From assembly GCA_029777335.1 (NCBI GenBank), contig JAKOSN010000071.1:1-36048 (forward strand): a stretch of DNA of 36,048 nucleotides, given 5' to 3'. The position numbers and the translations under genes are program-made. The notes below the pieces were generated by a model. That model was not told the origin of the DNA. It saw only the letters and a program-made list of their open reading frames with translations, and ran no database searches. Positions 8,995-17,189 of the stretch are shown piece after piece. Numbering within the stretch: the first letter of the stretch is position 1; the number at the start of each line of letters is the position of its first letter. This stretch comes from Planctomycetota bacterium (GTDB taxonomy: Bacteria; Planctomycetota; Planctomycetia; Gemmatales; Gemmataceae).

Positions 8995-9023
8995 TTTCTA
9001 GCAGCCGACTCCCCACCTGGCAA
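8995..9023 (-). promoter_or_regulatory. Candidate sigma70 promoter for the rpmJ-rpsM-rpsK-rpsD-rpoA-rplQ group
   Basis: On the minus strand TTGCCA (9018-9023) is separated by exactly 17 bases from TAGAAA (8995-9000). Transcription would start near 8988, about 40 bases before rpmJ. The 135-base space after map and the weak terminator-like hairpin at 9040-9075 support a separate transcription start here. Confidence 0.45.
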
Positions 9024-9039
9024 GGGGAGAAAATGGCGC

Positions 9040-9075
9040 ACGCACGGAACTGCTCCTCTCGCCGCCACCGTGCGC
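9040..9075 (-). terminator. Weak terminator-like hairpin after map
   Basis: On the minus strand, arms 9068-9075 and 9040-9047 pair over 8 bp including one G-U pair. A short ATTTTCT stretch comes about 6 bases further on. It starts 7 bases after the map stop codon. Confidence 0.3.
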
Positions 9076-9082
9076 GGTCCGC

Positions 9083-9892
9083 TTATTCGCGGGGGATGAT
9101 CGTTTCCTCATCCGCGGTGATCACATACACCCCGTCCTTCACCACTGCCAAGGTGTGCTCCACGTGCACACTCGGCAAACCGTCCTTGGTGACCACGGTC
9201 CAGTGATCCCGCAGTGTCTCGGTTGAGCGTCGCCCCATGTTCACCATCGGTTCGACCGCGAGCACCAGCCCTTCTTCCAGGCGGAAATCGTGTTTGCGCA
9301 CCTCGCGACTGACAAAGTTGGGCACCTGCGGGCTTTCGTGCATGGTGCGCCCGATACCATGCCCGACATACTGGTCAACGACGCTGAAGCCATTGCTTTC
9401 CACGTGCTTCTGCATCAAGCCGGCCACCTCGGACCACCACATCCGACGGCTCAACTCGTGCATGGCAATCCGCAGGGTTTCCTCGCCAACTTCGACCAGA
9501 CGTTTGCGCTCGGGGCTGACCGTTCCCACCAAAACAGTGATGGCCGCATCGGCACACCAGCCATTGAGCTTGCAGGCGGTATCGATCTTCACGAGATCGC
9601 CGTCGCGAATCACCCGGGGACCAGGGATGCCATGCACCACCTGCTCGTTGAGGGAGATACAGGTGACGGCCGGGAACGGCACCTTGCCAGGGTAGCCCTT
9701 GAACAGCGAAATCGCCCCGTACTTCGCGTAGAGCGCCTCGACGGCCTGGTCGATCTCGCTCGTCTTGGTCCCGGGGACTGCCATGCTCCGACTGATCCGC
9801 AGCGCCTCGGCGACGATCTTGCCCGCTTCCCGCATCAGGGCGATTTCACGGGTCGATTTGAGCTCCGGTGGTTTTTGGGCTGGTCGTAACAC
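9083..9892 (-). CDS. map: Methionine aminopeptidase, type I
   Basis: This enzyme removes the initiator methionine from nascent proteins, using two metal ions. The 269-residue product shows the pita-bread fold signatures. These are VVHGIPG (His), KIDTACKLNGWCADAAIT (metal Asp region), VGHGIGRTMHESPQVPN (metal His and substrate His), VLAVEPMV (Glu) and VEHTLAV (Glu). The GTG start at 9892 lies 2 bases after the adk stop codon, so the two are translationally coupled. A secY-adk-map order is common. infA does not follow. Confidence 0.95.
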   Translation of the reverse strand: MLRPAQKPPELKSTREIALMREAGKIVAEALRISRSMAVPGTKTSEIDQAVEALYAKYGAISLFKGYPGKVPFPAVTCISLNEQVVHGIPGPRVIRDGDLVKIDTACKLNGWCADAAITVLVGTVSPERKRLVEVGEETLRIAMHELSRRMWWSEVAGLMQKHVESNGFSVVDQYVGHGIGRTMHESPQVPNFVSREVRKHDFRLEEGLVLAVEPMVNMGRRSTETLRDHWTVVTKDGLPSVHVEHTLAVVKDGVYVITADEETIIPRE

Positions 9893-9894
9893 AG

Positions 9895-10554
9895 CTACCC
9901 CCCCTGCGGTTGGAGAATGCCCAGGATGCTCGCGTAAATCTGCTCGATCGAGCCAGAACCCTCCACTTCGGAGAGCAGTCCTCGCTGGCGATAGTAGGGA
10001 ATCAATCCACTGGTATCGTTATGATACACCTTGAGCCGGGCACGCACGGTATCGACGTTGTCGTCCGCCCGCTGAATCAATCGTCCGCCACACTCATCAC
10101 ACACCCCGGCGACCCTGGGTGGATTATTTTCCACGTGGTAGGTGGCCTTGCAGTTGGGGGTGGGACAACTCCAGCGTCCGGTCACGCGCCGGGTGATCTC
10201 GGCATCGCTCACATTCATCAGGATGACCGATTCCACCGGCAGTTTCCACTGGGCCAGCACCTGCTCGAAAGCGTGTGCCTGGGCCAGGGTGCGGGGATAG
10301 CCATCCATCACGAAGCGGGACGGCCGGTCGGTGCGCTGGAACCGCTCCGCGACCAGTTCATTGACCAGGTCGTCCGGAACGAGATTCCCGGTATCCACAA
10401 AGGGGCGTGCACGCGCGCCAACCGGGGTGGTGTTGCGAATGGCAGCTCGCAACAGATCGCCCGTGCCGATGTGTTCCAGGTCGAGACGCCGGCTAAGCAG
10501 CTTGGCCTGGGTCCCCTTACCGCAGCCTGGAGGACCGAGAAGGATCAGTCGCAT
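9895..10554 (-). CDS. adk: Adenylate kinase with zinc-binding LID
   Basis: This cytosolic enzyme interconverts ATP + AMP and 2 ADP. The 219-residue product has the P-loop GPPGCGKGT (7-15), the AMP-site segments TGDLLRAAI and FVMDGYPRT, and a long LID domain with four cysteines (130, 135, 152, 155), the zinc-type LID known from Gram-positive enzymes. The start at 10554 (MRLILLGPPG) matches the family; the 13-residue in-frame extension to 10593 is not conserved. It lies between secY and map. Confidence 0.96.
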   Translation of the reverse strand: MRLILLGPPGCGKGTQAKLLSRRLDLEHIGTGDLLRAAIRNTTPVGARARPFVDTGNLVPDDLVNELVAERFQRTDRPSRFVMDGYPRTLAQAHAFEQVLAQWKLPVESVILMNVSDAEITRRVTGRWSCPTPNCKATYHVENNPPRVAGVCDECGGRLIQRADDNVDTVRARLKVYHNDTSGLIPYYRQRGLLSEVEGSGSIEQIYASILGILQPQGG

Positions 10555-10586
10555 GAGCGGCCCACGGAGTGAGGGCGGAGGCAGCA

Positions 10587-10608
10587 GGACCACGGAATGC
10601 CGTGGTCC
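10587..10608. repeat. Perfect inverted repeat in the secY-adk spacer
   Basis: GGACCACGG (10587-10595) pairs perfectly with CCGTGGTCC (10600-10608) around a 4-base loop, 32 bases before adk. No T-run follows on the minus strand. A processing or attenuation role is possible. Confidence 0.5.
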
Positions 10609-10651
10609 ATCATTCCCTCGCCGGTTTTTCGCGGAAACCCTTTTCGCCGAT

Positions 10652-10700
10652 CGCCGAGGAGGCCCCCGCCTCGCCAGGCGGAGGAGATGCTTCCTCGGCG
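10652..10700. repeat. Second inverted repeat in the secY-adk spacer
   Basis: CGCCGAGGA (10652-10660) pairs with TCCTCGGCG (10692-10700) around a GC-rich loop. It lies 14 bases after the secY stop codon on the minus strand. No T-run follows. Confidence 0.45.
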
Positions 10701-10714
10701 CGGCGGCAGGGGGA

Positions 10715-12079
10715 TTAATCGTCGGTTAGCCCCGGGTAATTGCGCATCACCAGATGGCTGTTGATTTTTTGGACAACATCGAGCGCCACGCTCACCACGA
10801 TCAGCAGGCCGGTCCCGCCGTAAAAGCTGGCGACGCGGTAATCGATGTTCATCGCCGACTGGACCACACTGGGAATTACGGCAATCACCGCGAGGAACGC
10901 TGCCCCGACATAGGTAATCCTCATCATCACCTTTTCGAGGTACTCGGCGGTGCGCTTTCCCGGACGATATCCGGGAATAAAGCTGCCATAATCCTTCAGG
11001 TTGTTGGCCATCTCCTTCGGATTGAAGATGATCGCCGTCCAGAAGTAGCAGAAGAAGTAGATCAGAGCGATGTAGAACAGGTTGTACACATAGCCCTGCC
11101 GTTCAAAGATGGTGCGTAACGTGGTCGCCCAGCTGGCATCGGTGGCGTTGGCGATCCCCATGAAGAGGAACATCGGCAACATCAGGAGACTGCTGGCGAA
11201 GATCACGGGCATGACCCCGGCCTGGTTCACCCGCAGCGGGAGGAACTGGCGGGTGCCGCCGTACACACGCCGACCGCGCACATGCTTGGCCGATTGCGTG
11301 GGAATCCGGCGCTGGCCCTTGGTGATGGCGATCACCGCGACCACCACCCCGATGAACAACAACACCAGGACGACGAGTTTCTCAAAACTCACATCTCCCG
11401 TGGTGCTGCCGCCGAGGGTGAAGATCGTGGTGCGCAGTTTTCCCTGGTCAAACAGCAGACTGCCGGTGGCATCGGGGATACGAGCAACGATCCCCGCCAT
11501 GATGATCAGGCTGATGCCGTTGCCGATGCCGTACTCGTCAATCTGCTCGCCAATCCACATCAGGAAGACCGTGCCGGCGGTGAGAATCATGATCATCGTC
11601 GGCCAGGTTACCCAGGCGGATTCCCAGCCAGGGACAGCCAGGTTCTGTCCACCGGCATCGCGACTTCCCATGATAAACCGGACCACAAAGATGGCCTGGA
11701 TCATGCAGATGCCGACGGTGGCGTAGCGGGTGTATTCGTTAATTTTCTTCCGTCCGATCTCGCCTTCCTTCTGCAGCTTTTCGAGAGGCGGCCAGACCGC
11801 GGCCAGCAGCTGGAAGATAATCGACGCGGAGATGTAGGGCATGATGCCCAGGGCGAAGATGCAGGCGTTGCTCAAATTGCCGCCGCTGAACATCGACACA
11901 AAGCCGAGGACCTGCCCCAACGTCCCTTGCTGGGCCGCCAGGTTTTTCAACATCTCACTCTGATTCACGAACGGCAATGGCACGAAGTAGCCAATACGAT
12001 AGATGATCAGGAAACCGAGAGTGATGAAAATCTTCTGCCGGAGTTCCGGGATGGAGAAGATGGCTTTCAACTTACCCAT
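10715..12079 (-). CDS. secY: Preprotein translocase subunit SecY
   Basis: SecY is the channel of the SecYEG translocon in the inner membrane. The 454-residue product begins MGKLKAIFSIPELRQKIF and has about ten membrane helices. Visible hallmarks include LGIMPYISASIIFQLL, the RRIPTQ segment with the basic cytosolic loop after it, and FNPKEMANNLKDYGSFIPGYRPG. The start at 12079 has GGGAG 7 bases upstream; the longer frame to 12130 is not conserved. It follows rplO, but an intrinsic terminator-like hairpin lies between them. Confidence 0.96.
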   Translation of the reverse strand: MGKLKAIFSIPELRQKIFITLGFLIIYRIGYFVPLPFVNQSEMLKNLAAQQGTLGQVLGFVSMFSGGNLSNACIFALGIMPYISASIIFQLLAAVWPPLEKLQKEGEIGRKKINEYTRYATVGICMIQAIFVVRFIMGSRDAGGQNLAVPGWESAWVTWPTMIMILTAGTVFLMWIGEQIDEYGIGNGISLIIMAGIVARIPDATGSLLFDQGKLRTTIFTLGGSTTGDVSFEKLVVLVLLFIGVVVAVIAITKGQRRIPTQSAKHVRGRRVYGGTRQFLPLRVNQAGVMPVIFASSLLMLPMFLFMGIANATDASWATTLRTIFERQGYVYNLFYIALIYFFCYFWTAIIFNPKEMANNLKDYGSFIPGYRPGKRTAEYLEKVMMRITYVGAAFLAVIAVIPSVVQSAMNIDYRVASFYGGTGLLIVVSVALDVVQKINSHLVMRNYPGLTDD

Positions 12080-12104
12080 GTAGGGGCTCCCGTGCGAGCG
12101 AGTG

Positions 12105-12154
12105 CGCAAAAGAAAAGACGAAAGGGACAAGGCACACTCCCGGTCCCTTTCGTC
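12105..12154 (-). terminator. Intrinsic terminator or attenuator between rplO and secY
   Basis: Arms 12117-12128 and 12143-12154 (GACGAAAGGGAC/GTCCCTTTCGTC) pair perfectly over 12 bp with a 14-base loop. On the minus strand TTTTCTTTTGC follows at once (12106-12116). The structure is 25 bases after the rplO stop codon and ends about 25 bases before secY. Confidence 0.7.
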
Positions 12155-12179
12155 TCCTCTCCTCCTTGACGAGAGGACA

Positions 12180-12680
12180 TTACTTGGCCGGACGAGGTTT
12201 CATCTTGTTCCGGACCGGTTTCTTGGGAGGCGGAATCACTTCCATGGTGCCTCCCTTGGCGGTGATCTTGGCAGCGGCCGACTTGGAGAAGTGGTCCGCC
12301 TTGATGGTGAGCTTCTTGGTCAGTTCGCCGGTGCCGAGGATTCGCACGCCGTCCGCAGGACCCTTGGCCAGACCAACTTTCCGCAACGTTTCCTGATCAA
12401 CGGTTTCGCCCTCGTTGAAGGCGGCATCGAGATCGCCCACGTTGACGACGTGGAAGGTCCGGGCCCAGGTGGCGTTGCTGAAGCCCCGTTTGGGGATGCG
12501 GCGGAACAGCTGCATCTGCCCGCCTTCAAACATCACGGCGGGCTTTTTGGCGCCCGCGCTGGCCCACTGCCCCTTGCTGCCACGCGAGGAGGTTTTGCCG
12601 TGGCCCGAGCCGGGGCCGCGGCCCACGCGTTTCTTGCGCTGCAGTTTGTGAACGCCGTTGTGTACCGTTGACAGATCCAT
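12180..12680 (-). CDS. rplO: 50S ribosomal protein L15
   Basis: L15 helps late assembly of the 50S subunit. The 166-residue product has KRVGRGPGSGHGKTSSRGSKGQ (here split by the Lys-Thr turn), the central MQLFRRIPKRGFSN, and a C-terminal KADHFSKSAAAKI. The ATG at 12680 shares one base with the rpsE stop codon (TAATG), so the pair is translationally coupled. No rpmD (L30) lies between rpsE and rplO. The longer frame reaching 13115 is only read-through in the rpsE region. Confidence 0.96.
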   Translation of the reverse strand: MDLSTVHNGVHKLQRKKRVGRGPGSGHGKTSSRGSKGQWASAGAKKPAVMFEGGQMQLFRRIPKRGFSNATWARTFHVVNVGDLDAAFNEGETVDQETLRKVGLAKGPADGVRILGTGELTKKLTIKADHFSKSAAAKITAKGGTMEVIPPPKKPVRNKMKPRPAK

Positions 12681-13177
12681 TAGACAGACACTCCTCGCAA
12701 CCGCGCCACTTCCTCGCGGGTGCGCAGCTGCAGCAGCCCCTGGATGGTGGCCTTGACCAGGTTGATGGGGTTGGTGCTGCCGTGCACCTTGGTGAGAATG
12801 TTGCGGATCCCGCACACCTCCAGCACATCGCGGACCCCGGCGCCGGCCTTGACCCCGGTGCCTGGCCCGGCGGGGACAAGCACCACCCGGCTGCTGCCGT
12901 ACTTGCCGATCACACGGTGCGGAATGGTATCGCCCTTGAGCGATACCTTGCGTTGCCGCTTCAGCGTTTCCTGTGCGTCCTTGGTGGCTTTTTCCACGGC
13001 AGGCGGAACTTCGTTGGCCTTGCCATAGCCCGACGCCACCTTGCCATGGTTGTCGCCGACCACGACCAGGGCGTTGAAGCTGAAACGTCGGCCACCCTTG
13101 ACCACGGCGGCGCACCGGCGAATCTTCACCACGCGATCTTCCAGTCCGTCCTGCCTTTGTTCACGTTCTCGCGCCAT
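12680..13177 (-). CDS. rpsE: 30S ribosomal protein S5
   Basis: S5 acts in decoding fidelity at the mRNA entry site. The 165-residue product has the double-stranded RNA-binding start DRVVKIRRCAAVVKGGRRFSF and GDNHGKVASGYGKANEVP. The C-terminal part has VVLVPAGPGTGVKAGAGVRDVLEV and GIRNILTKVHGSTNPINLV. It is of normal length. It follows rplR by 60 bases and overlaps rplO by one base. Confidence 0.97.
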   Translation of the reverse strand: MAREREQRQDGLEDRVVKIRRCAAVVKGGRRFSFNALVVVGDNHGKVASGYGKANEVPPAVEKATKDAQETLKRQRKVSLKGDTIPHRVIGKYGSSRVVLVPAGPGTGVKAGAGVRDVLEVCGIRNILTKVHGSTNPINLVKATIQGLLQLRTREEVARLRGVSV

Positions 13178-13237
13178 GGTTGCCTTTTATCTCGCGTTGG
13201 GAAAGTCCTGGGTAGATTCGGGGAGAGCGAGGACTGC

Positions 13238-13729
13238 TCACTCCTCCGTTGGTTTCTTCTTCGCTGGCTTGGCCTGCTTCTCGCCGCCCTTGGCGCCCTT
13301 CTCCCCCTTCTCCGCCTTGGCGGGGGGGGCTTCCTCGGCTTTGGGCGGATTGCGGGGTTCACAACATTTCAGCCCGGCGGCGTTGGCGGCTTCCGCGAGC
13401 GCCTTGACGCGACCGTGATACTTGTAATGCCCACGATCAAAAGCAGCCAGCTTGATCCCCTTGGCCAGAGCGGCCTCGGCCAGGGCCTTACCGACCAGCT
13501 GTGCGCCCTTGATGTTTCCGCCGTAGGGAAGATCGGGGCGAATCGTCTTGGCTGTCGAACTCGCGGCTGCCAGCGTCACCCCCGACAGATCGTCGATCAA
13601 CTGAGCGTAAATGTGTTTGTTACTGCGGAACACGGTCAAGCGCGGACGCTCGGTGGTTCCGACGATCCGGCTGCGCACATGCTGCCGACGTCGCAGCTGG
13701 CGCTTCCGTTTGGCCTTTTGATGATCCAT
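13238..13729 (-). CDS. rplR: 50S ribosomal protein L18 with charged Lys/Glu/Ala tail
   Basis: L18 binds 5S rRNA and joins it to the 50S subunit. The first 120 residues are a normal L18: [18 protein letters not shown], the [14 protein letters not shown] helix, and [23 protein letters not shown]. After that comes a tail of about 40 residues made almost only of Lys, Ala, Glu, Gly and Pro (starting [15 protein letters not shown]). It makes the product 163 residues instead of about 120. The tail may be a disordered surface extension. The place in the operon (rplF-rplR-rpsE) is standard. Confidence 0.95.
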   Translation of the reverse strand: MDHQKAKRKRQLRRRQHVRSRIVGTTERPRLTVFRSNKHIYAQLIDDLSGVTLAAASSTAKTIRPDLPYGGNIKGAQLVGKALAEAALAKGIKLAAFDRGHYKYHGRVKALAEAANAAGLKCCEPRNPPKAEEAPPAKAEKGEKGAKGGEKQAKPAKKKPTEE

Positions 13730-13832
13730 GATACCCTCATCACGGCCTTCCTGAACAGGCCAGGTTGGCCGAGGAAACGAGCACCGAGGCTACGACGGCC
13801 GAGGACCGCGTTGGACTCGCGCTCAGCTTGCT

Positions 13833-14384
13833 TTACCCACCACTGGTGAACGACTTGCCTTCCTTGCGGCGCACCACCTCGTTCTCGTAGCGCACCCCCT
13901 TGCCCTTGTAGGGTTCGGGTTTACGCGAGGCACGGATTTCGGCGGCGAATTGCCCCACCTTCTGCTTATCGGCGCCACGGACGATGATCGTCGTCGGGTC
14001 CGACAACTCCACCGTCACTCCCTCGGGGGGAGTCAGCGCGACGGCGTTGGCATAGCCCACCGTGAGCACCACGGTTTTCTTGTCCATGCGGGCCTGGTAG
14101 CCGATGCCTTCGATCTTCAACCGTTTTTCGTAGCCCTTGGTCACACCCTCGACCATGTTCTGGATGAGGCTGCGTGTCAACCCGTGGAGCGACCGATTGA
14201 AGCGGTCGTCATCCGGACGAGCCACGCGGATGACCTTGGCCTTGTCGTCGAACTCCACCTTCATGTTGCGGTGGATCGGCTGAGTCAACTTGCCCTTGGG
14301 GCCTTCCACATACACTTCCGCTTTGTCGACGCGAACCTTGACGTTCGCCGGAACGACCACGGGTTGCTTGCCAATACGCGACAT
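13833..14384 (-). CDS. rplF: 50S ribosomal protein L6
   Basis: L6 sits near the factor-binding site of the large subunit. The 183-residue product starts MSRIGKQPVVVP, has two related beta-alpha domains, and ends with the signature KPEPYKGKGVRYENEVVRRKEGK. It is of normal length. A spacer of 103 bases separates it from rplR, with only short GGCC-type inverted repeats in it. Confidence 0.97.
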   Translation of the reverse strand: MSRIGKQPVVVPANVKVRVDKAEVYVEGPKGKLTQPIHRNMKVEFDDKAKVIRVARPDDDRFNRSLHGLTRSLIQNMVEGVTKGYEKRLKIEGIGYQARMDKKTVVLTVGYANAVALTPPEGVTVELSDPTTIIVRGADKQKVGQFAAEIRASRKPEPYKGKGVRYENEVVRRKEGKSFTSGG

Positions 14385-14403
14385 GGTGGAACACCTTTAT
14401 CTA

Positions 14404-14850
14404 CTACCACACCGTGCAGAGCAGTTCACCACCCAGGTGCTGGGCGCGCGCTCGGCGGTCACTCATCACACCCTTGCTGGTGCTCAACACCGAGATCCCC
14501 AGCCCGTCCAGCACGGGGCGGAGTTGATTGTGCCGACGATACAGCCGGCGTCCGGGCTTGCTGGCCCGATCGATGGCGCGAATGACGCGTTCACCTTCGG
14601 GACCATACTTCATCCAGATGCGCAAGATCACGTGCGGTTGGCTGAGGTCGTTCTCAGGGAGGAACGACGGGTGGCCGTGTTCATCAGTCCCCGTCTTCCC
14701 CGTCTGATACTCCAGGATAAACCCTTCATCCTTGAGCACCTGCGCGACGGCGCACTTGAGCTTGGTGGCGGGCATATCGACAACGGGGCGTTCAATGCGG
14801 CTGCCGTTGCGAATCCGCGTGAGCATATCGGCCAGGGGGTCGGTCATCAT
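14404..14850 (-). CDS. rpsH: 30S ribosomal protein S8
   Basis: S8 binds helix 21 of 16S rRNA and in other bacteria represses the spc operon. The product of 148 residues starts (M)[17 protein letters not shown] and ends with the conserved [31 protein letters not shown]. The middle ([22 protein letters not shown]) is longer than in E. coli S8 (130 residues). Two adjacent ATGs (14850 and 14847) are both possible starts. Confidence 0.96.
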   Translation of the reverse strand: MMTDPLADMLTRIRNGSRIERPVVDMPATKLKCAVAQVLKDEGFILEYQTGKTGTDEHGHPSFLPENDLSQPHVILRIWMKYGPEGERVIRAIDRASKPGRRLYRRHNQLRPVLDGLGISVLSTSKGVMSDRRARAQHLGGELLCTVW

Positions 14851-14865
14851 GGTGGTGTTTGCTCC

Positions 14866-15102
14866 TTACCAGCTGGCCTTGGTCACGCCGGGGATAAGGC
14901 CATCGCTGGCCATGTTGCGGAAGCAAATGCGGCAAATGCCGAATTTGCGATAGACCGCGCGAGGCCGGCCACACAGCTTGCAACGCAGGCGAATGCGAAT
15001 GCGGTCGCGCGGACGCAACTTGGCCTTTTCCGGAGTGCGCTTGAACGTTTCCAGCTGCGCCATCTGGTTGAGAAACCGGACTCGTTTCGATTCGGTTGAC
15101 AT
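14866..15102 (-). CDS. rpsN: 30S ribosomal protein S14, zinc type
   Basis: S14 lies in the 30S head. The 78-residue product has the zinc ribbon Cys41, Cys44, Cys57 and Cys60 ([20 protein letters not shown]) and the family ending [11 protein letters not shown]. It is the short zinc (type Z) form with a somewhat long N-terminus. The start at 15102 ([13 protein letters not shown]) is chosen because the longer frame to 15228 overlaps rplE and is not conserved. It follows rplE by 49 bases. Confidence 0.95.
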   Translation of the reverse strand: MSTESKRVRFLNQMAQLETFKRTPEKAKLRPRDRIRIRLRCKLCGRPRAVYRKFGICRICFRNMASDGLIPGVTKASW

Positions 15103-15151
15103 ATTCCCCGTCGCTACTTCGAGAACCCTTGAGAATCCTCCGCCGGCCGGC

Positions 15152-15694
15152 TCACGCTTCCCGGAACGGCATGCCAAACAGGCGTAGCATTTCGCGCGCC
15201 TCATCGTCGCTGCGCGTGCTGGTGACAAACGTCACGTCCATCCCCTGGGTGAACGTCAGCTTGTCGGGATCGATCTCAGGAAAGATCGCCTGCTCGCTCA
15301 ACCCCATGTTGTAGTTGCCGTTGCCATCGAAACTCTTCGGGTTGACCCCTCGAAAGTCGCGAATACGAGGCAGGGCAATACTGATGAGGCGATCGAGAAA
15401 CTCATACATGCGTCGCCCCCGCAGGGTGACGCGACAGCCAATTTCGTTGCCTTCGCGCAGACGGAATCCGCTCACAGCCTTCCGGGCCTTGGTGATCTGG
15501 GCCTTCTGCCCGGTGATCTGCCCCAGCTGTTCGGCCGACTGCTCCATCCGCCCCTTGTCCTGTAGCGCCTTGCCCACACCCATGTTGACCACGATCTTCT
15601 GCAACCGGGGGAGGCTGAGACGATTGGTGCGTCCCAGTTTCTCGGCGAGACGAGGGAGGATTTCTTTCTGGTAGCGTTCCAACAACCGGGCCAT
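15152..15694 (-). CDS. rplE: 50S ribosomal protein L5
   Basis: L5 binds 5S rRNA and contacts P-site tRNA. The 180-residue product starts [16 protein letters not shown]. It has [15 protein letters not shown], the [23 protein letters not shown] segment, and the C-terminal [29 protein letters not shown]. The start at 15694 fits family length; the longer frame to 15775 is not conserved. rplN lies directly upstream, with no rplX (L24) in the 97-base gap, which is unusual. Confidence 0.96.
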   Translation of the reverse strand: MARLLERYQKEILPRLAEKLGRTNRLSLPRLQKIVVNMGVGKALQDKGRMEQSAEQLGQITGQKAQITKARKAVSGFRLREGNEIGCRVTLRGRRMYEFLDRLISIALPRIRDFRGVNPKSFDGNGNYNMGLSEQAIFPEIDPDKLTFTQGMDVTFVTSTRSDDEAREMLRLFGMPFREA

Positions 15695-15791
15695 GCTCGT
15701 CCTCGGACACTGGCAAAGGGACACTGTTGCGAGGGAATCTCGTTGTCTGGTAGGCTCGTTTTCTGGGCCGAGCACACCACCTGGCTTGCCC

Positions 15792-16160
15792 TCAAACCAC
15801 TTCCGCAGCCAGACTGATAATTTTCACAAACTTCCGTTCGCGCAACTCGCGGGCCACCGCGCCAAAGATGCGGGTGCCGCGGGGCTCCTGCTCATTGCTG
15901 ATGAGCACCATGGCGTTGCGATCAAAGCGGACGTAACTGCCATCTTCGCGCCGGGTCGGCTGTTTGCAGCGGACAATCACGCCACGCACCACCTCGCCGG
16001 GCTTGACATCGCCCCCGGGCATCGCCTTCTTGACACTGGCAATAATGACATCGCCCAGGCCAGCATAGCGCCGCCGCGAGCCCCCCAGCACCTTGATGCA
16101 CATGCATTCCTTGGCGCCGGTGTTGTCGGCCACATCAAGATAGGTGTACATCTGAATCAT
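15792..16160 (-). CDS. rplN: 50S ribosomal protein L14
   Basis: L14 lies at the subunit interface and contacts 16S rRNA. The 122-residue product starts [27 protein letters not shown] and has the family signature [28 protein letters not shown] (both given in part), ending in [12 protein letters not shown]. Normal length. It follows rpsQ by 45 bases. Confidence 0.97.
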   Translation of the reverse strand: MIQMYTYLDVADNTGAKECMCIKVLGGSRRRYAGLGDVIIASVKKAMPGGDVKPGEVVRGVIVRCKQPTRREDGSYVRFDRNAMVLISNEQEPRGTRIFGAVARELRERKFVKIISLAAEVV

Positions 16161-16205
16161 GACAATTACTCACGTTCAGCAAAAAGTTCAGATCAGGACC
16201 CCGCG

Positions 16206-16520
16206 TCACGCGGGCGGGGCGGTTTCGGTGCTCTCCACGGGAGCGCTCGTCGGAGCTTTGGTCACAATGCGCACCAGACGCCAGGCTTTCATCTTGGAGA
16301 GCGGACGGGTCTCCATGATTTCCACAAGATCGCCCGTGTGCGAGACATTCTGTTCGTCATGCACATAGCAGATCGTACGGCGACGGATGTACTTGCCGTA
16401 GCGGGGATGCTTGACCAGACGAGGGATTTCCACCCGGCGGGTCTTGTTCATCTTATCGCTGGTGACAACGCCCACAAAGGAGCGGCGCTGGCCTCGCTTG
16501 GCCTCTTGCACCTCTGCCAT
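16206..16520 (-). CDS. rpsQ: 30S ribosomal protein S17 with short extra tail
   Basis: S17 is an early-binding 30S protein. The product has the OB-fold core [30 protein letters not shown], and the signature [21 protein letters not shown]. About 15 residues rich in Thr, Pro and Ala follow ([16 protein letters not shown]), so it is 104 residues against the usual 80-90. It lies 4 bases after rpmC. Confidence 0.95.
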   Translation of the reverse strand: MAEVQEAKRGQRRSFVGVVTSDKMNKTRRVEIPRLVKHPRYGKYIRRRTICYVHDEQNVSHTGDLVEIMETRPLSKMKAWRLVRIVTKAPTSAPVESTETAPPA

Positions 16521-16524
16521 TGGT

Positions 16525-16752
16525 CTACGCCCCCTTCACCGGCTGGGTCTTCTCGGTTGTCCTGGACAGTTCACGCTGCCGCTGGATGGTCTTGATGCGG
16601 GCCACATCCCGGCGGGCCTTGCGCAGCTCGCTCGGGGTTTCCAGACGGTCGGTCGCCGACTGGAAGCGCAGGTGAAAGAGATTCTTCACCGTTTCCTTCA
16701 ACGTCAGCTCCAGCTGCTCATCGCTCATCTGGTGCAATTCGGATGGCTTCAT
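16525..16752 (-). CDS. rpmC: 50S ribosomal protein L29
   Basis: L29 lies beside the polypeptide exit site. The 75-residue two-helix protein starts [20 protein letters not shown], has the conserved [32 protein letters not shown] core (given in part), and ends [10 protein letters not shown]. The start at 16752 has AGGAGA close upstream; the longer frame to 16839 overlaps rplP. It lies between rplP and rpsQ as usual. Confidence 0.95.
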   Translation of the reverse strand: MKPSELHQMSDEQLELTLKETVKNLFHLRFQSATDRLETPSELRKARRDVARIKTIQRQRELSRTTEKTQPVKGA

Positions 16753-16769
16753 GATGCTCTCCTGGTCGC

Positions 16770-17189
16770 TCAGATGTTCGGCCGGCGGGTGACGAAACGG
16801 CACCGGAACGGCATTTTGTACGCGACGCGGGCCAGGCAATCCCGAGCGGCAGCTTCGGGAAGCCCTGCGATTTCAAAGAGAATCTGGCCCGGACGAATAA
16901 CCGCCGCCCAGAACTCCGGTTCGCCCTTCCCCTTCCCCATACGGGTTTCCGCGGGGATGCTGGTGACCGACTTGTGCGGGAAGACGCGAATATAAAGGCG
17001 TCCTTCGCCACGCACCGCATGGGCGGCAGTGATACGGCCCGCCTCAATGGATTCCGCGCTCAACCAGCCGCTGTCGAGCGACTGCAAGCCAAATTCGCCG
17101 TACGACACGGTATTGCCGCGATTGGCATTACCTTTTACCTTGCCGCGCTGGCTTTTTCGATACTTTACTCGCTTGGGCATTAGCGGCAT
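16770..17189 (-). CDS. rplP: 50S ribosomal protein L16
   Basis: L16 contacts the A-site tRNA and helps shape the peptidyl-transferase centre. The 139-residue product has MPKRVKYRKSQRG, GEFGLQSLDSGWLSAESIEA and RGEGRLYIRVFPHKS. GAGGAGGG (17198-17205) lies 8 bases before the ATG at 17189, so translation should start there; the first three residues MPL precede the conserved MPKR. The start lies inside rpsC, giving a 62-base overlap in another frame, which is unusually long for this pair. Confidence 0.95.
   Translation of the reverse strand: MPLMPKRVKYRKSQRGKVKGNANRGNTVSYGEFGLQSLDSGWLSAESIEAGRITAAHAVRGEGRLYIRVFPHKSVTSIPAETRMGKGKGEPEFWAAVIRPGQILFEIAGLPEAAARDCLARVAYKMPFRCRFVTRRPNI

Noticed and set aside
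9011..9028. CTCCCC/GGGGAG hairpin near 9009-9028 as a terminator
   Set aside because: No T-run follows it on either strand, and on the minus strand it overlaps the -35 box of the candidate rpmJ promoter.
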